13,182 nt of DNA from CAKSQF01 sp964569225 (GTDB lineage Bacteria; Bacillota; Clostridia; Oscillospirales; CAG-272), in assembly GCA_964569225.1 (NCBI GenBank), contig CAZMTU010000068.1, positions 1 through 13,182 on the forward strand, given 5' to 3'. Of the stretch, positions 7,277 to 13,182 are shown in pieces; positions within the stretch are counted from its first letter, which is position 1, and each line of letters begins with the position of its first letter. The notes under the pieces were generated by a model. That model was not told the origin of the DNA. It did not search any database and saw only the letters and a list, made by a program, of their open reading frames with translations. Both the position numbers and the translations under genes were made by a program.

Positions 7277-9034
7277 ATGAAATCAATTATCCGCAGTACC
7301 GTCCTCCTGCTCTTGGCGGGTGTGATGGCGGCAGGGATGCTGACTGGTTGCTCAAAGGATGAGCAAGGGGATACTGTGACCGGAGAGGTTACCTTTGATT
7401 ACACAACCAGCGGAGATGTGAGTGTTTCCACCGGCAAGACACTTACCTTTATTAAAGATGGGAGCAGTGAATATACGTTGGTCCGACCTGACAGGGCGGA
7501 CTCTAAAGGAACGGTAGTAGAGGCGGCAACTCGGTTGAGAAACGCTATTGAGACCGCGTCCGGTATAAAATTGGACTTTACCACTGACTGGGTAATGCCG
7601 GATACTGACACCACCGATAATAAGGAAATCCTTGTAGGCAACAATGACCGTCCTGAAACCAAGCAGGTTGCGGCTACCCTTCGGGAAGATGATTATGCCA
7701 TTCAGGTGGTGAACAATAAGCTGGTTATCTTGGGTGGCAGCGATGCGAAAACTGCCGAAGCGGTGGACAAATTTATTGAACTTTATTTTTCCGCCGCCAG
7801 AGAAGATCTGGTGCTGGAATGCGGCTATCGCTATCAGTTCAGAATGACCTATCCTCTGAAAAATTTGATAATCGGCGACAGCTCTGTTTGGGATTATACA
7901 GTGGTCTATGCCGAGGATTGTCAGGCGGAGGCTGCATATTTTTGTGATGTGATTCGGTTGTACACCGGGTATTCGCTGAATATGGTATCGTCTGATACAG
8001 CCGAAACAAGTAAAGAAATTTTGATCGGAAATACAGGACGGTCTACCTCAGTAAAAGCCTCGGATCAAAGCTACATAGCGGCTATGGATGGGGAAAAATT
8101 GGTTTTCGCGGGAGAAGGCTCCCTGACTGCTGCTGCGGTGCATGAATTTGTGAAAGCCTATGTCGCGCTGAATGCTGATGAGTCCAAGGTGGAAAGCAGT
8201 TTATCTCTTACCGGACAACTCTCTGCCGATACTTCTGTAAAGCTGATCGATTTGAATGTAGCGCTTTCCGGCTATGCTGAAACGGCAGTGGTTAATCGTT
8301 ATCCCCGTTTATATTCGTTTGTAAAGACCTATGCGCCCGATGTGCTCTGTCTGCAGGAGGTGTCCTGCACCACTTGGTATGACTGTATTACCAAAGGAAT
8401 TGATGATACACCCGCGTTGACGGATGAGTACGGTTTTGTAGGAACCGGCCGAAACGGAACAATGGAAGGCTATAACGCATTTCTTACCGGTGCGTATAAT
8501 GCTATTTTGTATAATAAAGCAAAATATACATTGGAAGATAGCGGAACCTTTTGGCTGTCAGAAACGCCTGCAACGCCCAGTGTAGGATGGGACGGACGCA
8601 CTCGCTCTATCTGTACATGGGCTAAGCTTACCGATCAGACTAGCGGTGAAACCTTTGTGGTAATGAATACGCAGCTTGATCCAAACGGAAAGGAAGCATC
8701 GGTAAATGGCGCGGCTTTGATCGCTGAGAAAGCGGAAACGTTTCAGCTTCCCGTGATTGTTACAGGCGATTTCAATACAACTGCCAAAGCTGCCTCTGTT
8801 ACGGAACTTAATAACAGTCTTATGGTTGATGCGTATACAATAGCAGCCGAATCAGAGGAAGTGTGCGCTACGATCAATAATTATGGCGGCAGCGTTTCTG
8901 GCAATCAGCCTACGGATTACATCTTTGTTTCTAAAGGTTTATGCAGCGTCGCAAAGCACACCATTCTGAAGGATTTGATAGACGATCAGTATATTTCATC
9001 TCACTGGGCTGTTTATGCGGAGATCCAATTCTAA
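7277..9034 (+). CDS. Lipoprotein with duplicated N-terminal domain and degenerate EEP hydrolase domain
   Basis: This 585-residue protein starts with a lipoprotein signal: Lys-Ser then a hydrophobic stretch and lipobox LTGC with Cys25, so it should be anchored outside the membrane. AAAGG lies about 11 bases upstream of the ATG. Residues 54-172 and 196-297 look like two copies of one domain, each carrying KEIL(V/I)GN followed later by a KLV(I/F)xG strand and a helix ending (E/H)xFxxxYx. Residues 320-585 form an endonuclease/exonuclease/phosphatase (EEP) type domain: Asn327 in LNV, Glu361 in CLQEV, TGDFN at 496-500 and Asp547 in TDYIF. Two usual catalytic positions differ: NTHL is NTQL (Gln466) and SDH is SSH (Ser575, with His576 kept). 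EEP members cleave phosphodiesters or phosphate esters; activity of this one is doubtful. Confidence 0.8.
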   Translation: MKSIIRSTVLLLLAGVMAAGMLTGCSKDEQGDTVTGEVTFDYTTSGDVSVSTGKTLTFIKDGSSEYTLVRPDRADSKGTVVEAATRLRNAIETASGIKLDFTTDWVMPDTDTTDNKEILVGNNDRPETKQVAATLREDDYAIQVVNNKLVILGGSDAKTAEAVDKFIELYFSAAREDLVLECGYRYQFRMTYPLKNLIIGDSSVWDYTVVYAEDCQAEAAYFCDVIRLYTGYSLNMVSSDTAETSKEILIGNTGRSTSVKASDQSYIAAMDGEKLVFAGEGSLTAAAVHEFVKAYVALNADESKVESSLSLTGQLSADTSVKLIDLNVALSGYAETAVVNRYPRLYSFVKTYAPDVLCLQEVSCTTWYDCITKGIDDTPALTDEYGFVGTGRNGTMEGYNAFLTGAYNAILYNKAKYTLEDSGTFWLSETPATPSVGWDGRTRSICTWAKLTDQTSGETFVVMNTQLDPNGKEASVNGAALIAEKAETFQLPVIVTGDFNTTAKAASVTELNNSLMVDAYTIAAESEEVCATINNYGGSVSGNQPTDYIFVSKGLCSVAKHTILKDLIDDQYISSHWAVYAEIQF

Positions 9035-9036
9035 GA

Positions 9037-9762
9037 ATGACCTATCCGTTAGTCTGTAAAGCAACCTTTTTGTCCCGTCCCAACCGATTTATAGCAAACT
9101 GTCGGTTGGAAACGGGCAAAGAGGTTGTTTGTCATGTAAAAAATACCGGACGCTGCAAGGAACTGCTGCTTACTGGGGTAACTGTATGGCTTGCGGTCTA
9201 TAATACGGCAGGGCGAAAGACCGGATACGATCTGATCGCAGTGGAAAAAGGCGGATTACTCATCAATATGGATTCACAGGCGCCTAATCAGGCGGCAGAA
9301 GAATTTTTGTCTCAGCGGTTCCCTGAATGGAATTTGCGGCGTGAGGTGGTTTTTGGCGCGTCCAGATTGGATTTCTGTCTGACAAAAGGAAAAGAAAAAA
9401 TTTTTGTTGAGGTAAAGGGCGTGACGTTGGAGCGGGAAGGCAGAGCGTATTTTCCGGATGCCCCTACCGAACGCGGTCTAAAGCATGTAGAGGAACTGAT
9501 CGCTGTCCGGGAAGCGGGCTACGGTGCAGCGCTGCTTTTTGTGGTGCAGATGAAACCGGTATTATCCTTCTCACCCAATATGGAAACCGATCCGCGCTTT
9601 GGCGCGCGATTTGCGGATGCATTGCACCGAGCGAGGGATTGCGGCGCAGAGCTTCTCGCGTATGACTGTTATGTGACGCCCAATTCTATGAAAATTTGTG
9701 ATCCAGTTCCTGTTTTACTGCCTGATAATGAAAAAAATGAAGGATTTTGTGAATTTTTTTGA
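9037..9762 (+). CDS. sfsA: SfsA family protein, putative nuclease-fold regulator
   Basis: The 241-residue product matches the SfsA family in length and motifs: FLSRPNRFIA near the start, CHVKNTGRCKELL at about residues 32-44, and a PD-(D/E)xK-like site with Asp112 (SRLDF) and Glu125/Lys127 (FVEVKG), followed by FPDAPTERGLKHVEEL. SfsA was named for sugar fermentation stimulation in E. coli and is a DNA-binding, nuclease-like protein of uncertain cellular task. The start at 9037 was chosen over an upstream in-frame ATG at 8941 because the family begins there and the upstream codons overlap the lipoprotein gene. It lies two bases after that stop codon; the ribosome site is weak (GGAG 14 bases upstream), so expression probably depends on reinitiation after the lipoprotein. 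Confidence 0.9.
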   Translation: MTYPLVCKATFLSRPNRFIANCRLETGKEVVCHVKNTGRCKELLLTGVTVWLAVYNTAGRKTGYDLIAVEKGGLLINMDSQAPNQAAEEFLSQRFPEWNLRREVVFGASRLDFCLTKGKEKIFVEVKGVTLEREGRAYFPDAPTERGLKHVEELIAVREAGYGAALLFVVQMKPVLSFSPNMETDPRFGARFADALHRARDCGAELLAYDCYVTPNSMKICDPVPVLLPDNEKNEGFCEFF

Positions 9763-9769
9763 ATGGGGC

Positions 9770-9798
9770 TTGACAAAACAAATAGGTGTGTTTATAAT
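9770..9798 (+). promoter_or_regulatory. Consensus promoter of the oadB operon
   Basis: TTGACA (9770-9775) and TATAAT (9793-9798) are separated by exactly 17 bp, a perfect match to the sigma-A consensus. The expected start near 9805 falls at the first base of the candidate riboswitch. Confidence 0.92.
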
Positions 9799-9805
9799 AA
9801 TTGAC

Positions 9806-9922
9806 ATAAAAGGGAGTAGTTGGCACAGCGGAGAGTTTGGTTTGCTGTGTGGGTAATTCGTCAGGTCGATTTGTATAAATCCGGATTATCCTGAACATGA
9901 TTGTTTATGACAAGACTTTTAT
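9806..9922 (+). promoter_or_regulatory. Candidate Mn2+ (yybP-ykoY) riboswitch
   Basis: Helix P1 would be ATAAAAG (9806-9812) with CTTTTAT (9916-9922). The 5' strand runs straight into GGGAGTAG (9812-9819), and the 3' strand is preceded by GACAAGA (9909-9915); both are features I associate with the yybP-ykoY family. An inner stem CACAGC/GCTGTG (9824-9829 with 9844-9849) and a second arm TCAGG/CCTGA (9861-9865 with 9890-9894) enclosing GATTT/AAATC (9868-9872 with 9877-9881) complete a two-arm fold. CGTCA at 9859-9863 fits the conserved loop. The family is known to sense Mn2+. The 3' strand of P1 is also part of the terminator arm, so ligand binding should block termination and raise expression. 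The identification rests on motif recall and hand folding, not a covariance search. Confidence 0.72.
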
Positions 9923-9954
9923 CATGCTATTCATGATAAAAGTCTTTTTGTTTT
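9912..9954 (+). terminator. Intrinsic terminator, expression platform of the riboswitch
   Basis: A perfect 15-bp stem (9912-9926 with 9932-9946, loop CTATT) is followed by TTT-G-TTTT. It sits before the oadB gene and overlaps the P1 3' strand (9916-9922), so it is alternative to the riboswitch P1 helix. Confidence 0.88.
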
Positions 9955-10004
9955 GCCTGAAATTCTCTGTAAGACTGTTTAAATGATTCGAAAGGAACTT
10001 ATTT

Positions 10005-11126
10005 ATGGAAGCGCTTTACGAAAATCTGCTGCAAATTCAGTGGCAGCAGGTGGTAATGTGGCTGATTGGCGCATTGCTGATCTACCTTGCTATCAAACGG
10101 CAAATGGAACCTACCCTTTTGCTGCCCATGGGCTTTGGGGCTATTCTGGTAAATCTGCCTAATTCCGGAGCGGTGACTCAGATTCATGAGGGGCTGGAGG
10201 AGGTTGGCGTTATTGATTTACTTTTCAATAACGGCGTAGCGAATGAACTTTTTCCTTTATTGCTCTTTGTAGGTATCGGCGCGATGATTGATTTCGGCCC
10301 GCTGCTTTCCAATCCTAAACTAATGATCTTCGGCGCAGCGGCACAGTTTGGCATATTTTTTACGCTCAGTCTGGCGGCGTTGCTGGGCTTTGATATGAAT
10401 GATGCCGCGTCTATTGCTATTATCGGCGCTGCAGACGGTCCAACCTCCATTTATGTGGCCAATTTCTTAGATTCTCACTATCAAGGTGCCATTATCGTAG
10501 CGGCATATTCCTATATGGCATTGGTGCCCATCGTTCAGCCGCCGATCATTAAGCTAATTACTACTAAAAAAGAGCGCCTGATCCGTATGCGTTACAAGCA
10601 GGAGAACGTGTCCAAAACTACCCGTATCCTGTTTCCTATTTTGGTAACGCTTATTACCGGTTTGGTGGCGCCGAACGCGGTATCGCTTGTTGGTTTTCTT
10701 ATGTTCGGCAATTTGATCAGGGAATGCGGTGTTTTGGATTCTTTATCGGAAACCGCTCAAAAGGTACTGGCAAATTTGATTACACTTTTCTTGGGGATTA
10801 CGGTTGCCACAAAAATGCAGGCGGAAGCTTTCCTCAATATTCAGACACTGATAATTCTCGGACTTGGATTGATTGCTTTCATTTTTGATACAGTGGGCGG
10901 CGTGCTTTTTGCCAAGGTGATGAATCTTTTCCTTAAGGAAAAGGTGAATCCTATGATCGGTGCGGCCGGTATTTCTGCTTTTCCCATGTCTGCCCGTGTA
11001 GTGCATAAAATGGGACTGGCTGAGGATAATCAAAACTTTTTGCTGATGCATTCCATTGGGGCCAATGTATCGGGGCAAATCGCTTCGGTGATTGCAGGCG
11101 GATTGATCCTTAATTTCTTTGGCTGA
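10005..11126 (+). CDS. Na+-translocating decarboxylase beta subunit, OadB-like
   Basis: The 373-residue hydrophobic protein fits the short-form beta subunit of biotin-dependent Na+-pumping decarboxylases (OadB/GcdB/MmdB), which couples carboxybiotin decarboxylation to Na+ export. It shows about ten membrane segments, the DGPT motif in GAADGPTSIY (residues 144-147), TYxxALVP-like AYSYMALVP (about 167-175) and the C-terminal GANVSGQIAS (352-361), all characteristic and probably lining the ion path. AAAGGAA lies eight bases before the ATG. It is the first gene behind the candidate Mn2+ riboswitch and is followed by a gamma-like subunit. No alpha (carboxyltransferase) or biotin carrier gene occurs in the window, so the substrate cannot be assigned; the alpha subunit may be elsewhere. 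Confidence 0.9.
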   Translation: MEALYENLLQIQWQQVVMWLIGALLIYLAIKRQMEPTLLLPMGFGAILVNLPNSGAVTQIHEGLEEVGVIDLLFNNGVANELFPLLLFVGIGAMIDFGPLLSNPKLMIFGAAAQFGIFFTLSLAALLGFDMNDAASIAIIGAADGPTSIYVANFLDSHYQGAIIVAAYSYMALVPIVQPPIIKLITTKKERLIRMRYKQENVSKTTRILFPILVTLITGLVAPNAVSLVGFLMFGNLIRECGVLDSLSETAQKVLANLITLFLGITVATKMQAEAFLNIQTLIILGLGLIAFIFDTVGGVLFAKVMNLFLKEKVNPMIGAAGISAFPMSARVVHKMGLAEDNQNFLLMHSIGANVSGQIASVIAGGLILNFFG

Positions 11127-11142
11127 TAAGGAGATAAAATAT

Positions 11143-11301
11143 ATGAATATCAAACAGTTTTTAGATACGCTGCCCATTATGGGCATGGGGATGGCAGGGA
11201 TTTTTATCGTTACCTTTGTCATTATTCTGACGGTAGTTCTGCTGAATAAATTGACTGCCCCAAAAAATAAAAAAGATAAATCAAGCAACGATTCGGATTG
11301 A
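11143..11301 (+). CDS. OadG-like small gamma subunit
   Basis: This 52-residue protein has one hydrophobic segment (about residues 12-41) with the Gly-rich GMGMAG start typical of OadG, then a Lys/Asp-rich cytoplasmic tail. OadG subunits anchor and assemble the decarboxylase complex and, in full-length forms, bind metal through the C-terminal tail; this copy is very short and lacks that tail. The ATG at 11143 was chosen because AAGGAGA (11128-11134) precedes it by eight bases; a TTG at 11119 overlapping the oadB stop is less likely. It is 16 bases after oadB and ends 32 bases before the Nudix gene. Confidence 0.72.
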   Translation: MNIKQFLDTLPIMGMGMAGIFIVTFVIILTVVLLNKLTAPKNKKDKSSNDSD

Positions 11302-11333
11302 AGGATATGACTTTTAATCAGGGGGAGTGCAAT

Positions 11334-11723
11334 ATGACTGAGGTAGTGGCGGCCCTGATCTGGGCAGGTGAGAAATTCATGATCTGTCAGCGTCCGGCAC
11401 ATAAGGCCAGAGGATTGCTTTGGGAATTTGTCGGCGGAAAGGTAGAGCCGGGGGAGAGTAAGAGGGAAGCGCTTGTTCGGGAGTGCCGTGAAGAATTGGG
11501 TATAACAGTGACGGTAGACAGTCTTTATATGGAAGTTACTCATTCATATCCCGATCTTACAGTTCATCTGTTTCTTTTCAACGCTTCTATTACAGAGGGA
11601 ACGCCTAAACTGCTGGAGCATTGTGATCTGCGCTGGATTACGCCCGCTGAAATTGACGGATATGCGTTCTGTCCGGCAGATGAGGTGATTCTGTCAAGTC
11701 TGAAAACACATGCTTATCGGTAA
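11334..11723 (+). CDS. MutT-like Nudix hydrolase
   Basis: The 129-residue protein has an intact Nudix box: Gly35, Glu41 and R49-E50-C51-R52-E53-E54-L55-G56-I57, matching GX5EX7REUXEEXGU. The family hydrolyses nucleoside diphosphate linked compounds, and small members of this type are usually (8-oxo-)dGTP or related pyrophosphatases with Mg2+ or Mn2+. The start at 11334 is preceded seven bases upstream by GGGGGAG (11321-11327), better than a TTG at 11298 that would overlap oadG. It is the third gene of the operon and may share the upstream riboswitch control, because no terminator lies between it and oadG. Substrate cannot be assigned. Confidence 0.9.
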   Translation: MTEVVAALIWAGEKFMICQRPAHKARGLLWEFVGGKVEPGESKREALVRECREELGITVTVDSLYMEVTHSYPDLTVHLFLFNASITEGTPKLLEHCDLRWITPAEIDGYAFCPADEVILSSLKTHAYR

Positions 11724-11783
11724 ATAGCAAAATTCCGCCTCTGCTTTGAGCATATGCTCAAAGCAGAGGCGGAATTTTGCTAT
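11724..11783. terminator. Bidirectional terminator, 60-bp perfect palindrome
   Basis: The 30 bases 11724-11753 are followed directly by their exact reverse complement at 11754-11783. The RNA would form a stem of about 28 bp with a four-base loop. Each strand ends in AATTTT before the outer bases, giving the A-tract/T-tract arrangement expected of a two-way terminator between the convergent Nudix and GH116-like genes. Its perfection and length are unusual. Confidence 0.85.
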
Positions 11784-11804
11784 ATTTGAAGATAGAATGG
11801 GTGG

Positions 11805-13182
11805 CTAAAGCGGCAGCTTACTGATGGTCAGTGTTTGACCGGCATAAATTTTCAACGGTTTCAAAAATTCGATATTTACTTGAGTATTGATCGTGCGGAT
11901 ATTGCTTGAAACCTGTCCGTTTAAGAAGAAAGCATCCTTATTTTGATACGCTTCTGTACAGCTTAAAGAGATGTTTTGACCTGCATAGCTTGGGAGCGTC
12001 AGACTTCTGAAAGTGAAGCTGCCTTCTGCACAGGTGATTTTACAGTGACTGTCGGTAAATTCTGCCAGTCCGATCCCATCAGGCAGACATAAGGGAGCAC
12101 GAAAAGGTTTTTTCTTGCTGCCTTTGTAAGCGGGCGAGAGCGTTAGCTTTCCGTTTGAAACGTCTGCAGCTAATCCCAGTGCGCCGTGCAGGGTAGACCA
12201 GCTGGAGAGCGGACGGGAATAGCGATAGCCGCATTCCCAGTGATCCCAATAATGCCCGAAGCGTATTTGAGTTGAATGGATTGTTTTCACTGCGGTCAAA
12301 GCTTTGGATCGCATCCCTACTGAAAGCAGCAAGGCGGCAAAAGCATAGCCGATACCGGTCCATTGGGCTTCCGCCTGACAGTTTTGATAGGTATAAAGCG
12401 TAGTTGCGCTGTCAGGCAGGCAGCTTGCGTTGACCAGCCCTGTTTCGGGGGAATAGTTTTTTGCCCAGATGATGGAAAGGATCTGTCGTACACGGCTGTC
12501 AGGCACATTACCGTCCAGTCCGATCATCCGAAGAAACCATTCGCCGTCTAACTGATCGCTCATCAGGCAGCGGTCCGCTTTCTGTTCACTGTGCCAAAGG
12601 TCATAGTATTTACCGTTCCACAACAGTTTTTCCAGAGAAGCTTTTCCTTTTTCTAAAATGGATGTCCATTCTGCTGCCAGCGTATGTGCTTCCATGCGAT
12701 CTGCCAGAAGCACGCCTGCCTTCAGCGCTCCAAGCCAAAGCAGCGCGATGTAGCTGGGCGTGCCCTCAAAGTGCCAAGCGTCATAGGTGTTGCGTCCGGT
12801 TTCGCTGTCCGGCAGACCGTCCCCGTTTTGATCCAGTCCTTCAATACTTTGAAGTGCTTTGACGACTGGCTGCCAGAGTCGGTTTAAGTAGTCTTTGTTT
12901 CCTGTGAAGAGATAATCCCGACAGACCATCAGCACAAACTGCATATTCATATCTACTCGATCAAATCCGTCATCTACATGGTAAAGATCAGGCGTAAAAA
13001 AATGATGTACTCTTCCGTCGGTGCGCTGAAAGGCAGCGCCCATTTCCATTTGTCTGAGCTGTAAGGACGGAAAGAGTGCCAGCAATCCGAAGGAGGCATG
13101 ATAGGTGATGTCGGTGGTGTGAAACCCGCAGTAGCCAAGTCCTTCCCATATGCCGAAGCGCCCGTCTTTCAGCCACCAACTG
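11805..13182 (-). CDS. GH116-like (GBA2-type) beta-glucosidase, partial, 5' end off the window
   Basis: The frame is open to the right edge (in-frame from 13181), so about 458 C-terminal residues are seen. They resemble the (alpha/alpha)6 catalytic domain of GH116, the family of non-lysosomal glucosylceramidase and bacterial beta-glucosidases. A WEGLGY-x6-D-x4-HASF segment (about 13148-13088) aligns with the GBA2 nucleophile region; the Glu codon is 13143-13145. LDQNGDGLPDSETGRNTYDAW and GTPSYIALLWLGALKA (around 12720-12840) match the next conserved block, and MSDQLDGEWF has its Asp codon at 12555-12557, the expected acid/base position. The last 100 or so residues are beta-rich. The catalytic residues are assigned from memory of the family. 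The stop (TAG) is 21 bases from the palindromic terminator. A TTG at 13085 is not a real start. Confidence 0.82.
   Translation of the reverse strand, partial: SWWLKDGRFGIWEGLGYCGFHTTDITYHASFGLLALFPSLQLRQMEMGAAFQRTDGRVHHFFTPDLYHVDDGFDRVDMNMQFVLMVCRDYLFTGNKDYLNRLWQPVVKALQSIEGLDQNGDGLPDSETGRNTYDAWHFEGTPSYIALLWLGALKAGVLLADRMEAHTLAAEWTSILEKGKASLEKLLWNGKYYDLWHSEQKADRCLMSDQLDGEWFLRMIGLDGNVPDSRVRQILSIIWAKNYSPETGLVNASCLPDSATTLYTYQNCQAEAQWTGIGYAFAALLLSVGMRSKALTAVKTIHSTQIRFGHYWDHWECGYRYSRPLSSWSTLHGALGLAADVSNGKLTLSPAYKGSKKKPFRAPLCLPDGIGLAEFTDSHCKITCAEGSFTFRSLTLPSYAGQNISLSCTEAYQNKDAFFLNGQVSSNIRTINTQVNIEFLKPLKIYAGQTLTISKLPL

Noticed and set aside
8941..9036. Upstream in-frame extension of sfsA
   Set aside because: The extra 32 residues do not fit the family, whose usual start matches 9037, and they overlap the lipoprotein gene.
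9801..9806. Second TTGACA as a promoter
   Set aside because: No -10 hexamer follows at 16-18 bp; the first TTGACA at 9770 pairs with TATAAT at 17 bp.
9806..9960. Na+ or Li+ riboswitch, because the next gene is a Na+ pump subunit
   Set aside because: The motifs GGGAGTAG and GACAAGA next to P1 fit the yybP-ykoY family better; I could not match the conserved parts of a Na+ or Li+ class. It remains an alternative to test.
10743..11543. 266-codon reading frame on the minus strand
   Set aside because: It lies opposite the well-supported oadB, oadG and Nudix genes, with no ribosome site and a composition typical of an antisense shadow.
12988..13179. Small minus-strand frame at the right edge
   Set aside because: It overlaps the GH116-like gene in another frame and has no supporting features.

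Overview
The window looks like chromosomal DNA of a low-to-mid-GC Firmicute, most likely a Clostridia member of the Oscillospirales/Ruminococcaceae kind. This is inferred from purine-rich Shine-Dalgarno sites, consensus sigma-A type promoters, a biotin-dependent-decarboxylase type Na+ pump beta subunit of the short form, and an intergenic repeat style that I associate with that group. No phage genes, insertion sequences, CRISPR arrays, tRNAs or rRNAs were seen.

Layout, left to right. (1) 1-1964, plus strand: the 3' part of a large protein that looks like a carbohydrate-active (alpha/alpha)-barrel enzyme with an embedded four-cysteine zinc-ribbon-like insert. (2) 1965-2435: a gene-free spacer between convergent genes, holding an apparent interspersed repeat element with several perfect palindromes, bracketed by two nearly identical GC-rich hairpins. 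(3) 7024 down to 2436, minus strand: a four-gene operon for a Gld-type ABC transporter: ATPase, ABC-2 permease, GldG-like auxiliary protein and a DUF4340 protein. Three of the junctions are tightly coupled or overlapping except for a 175-bp structured gap before the GldG-like gene. (4) 7025-7276: a divergent promoter region. (5) 7277-9762, plus strand: a lipoprotein with two copies of an N-terminal domain and a degenerate endonuclease/exonuclease/phosphatase (EEP) domain, followed two bases later by sfsA. (6) 9770-11723, plus strand: a consensus promoter, a candidate manganese riboswitch (yybP-ykoY type) ending in a strong intrinsic terminator, then oadB-like and oadG-like Na+-pump subunits and a MutT-like Nudix hydrolase. 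(7) 11724-11783: a perfect 60-bp palindrome serving as a two-way terminator. (8) 11805-13182, minus strand: the C-terminal part of a GH116/GBA2-like beta-glucosidase with the probable catalytic Glu and Asp both present.

The most interesting unit is region 6. RNA would start almost exactly at the first base of helix P1 of the candidate riboswitch, and the 3' strand of P1 is also the 5' arm of the terminator, so ligand binding should turn the operon on. Its genes are an orphan membrane beta subunit and a tiny gamma-like subunit with no alpha (carboxyltransferase) or biotin carrier gene nearby, which raises the question of whether these act in metal or ion homeostasis. Other points of interest are the zinc-ribbon insert, the EEP lipoprotein with two altered catalytic positions, and the 11-bp-phased direct repeats at the ABC operon promoter.
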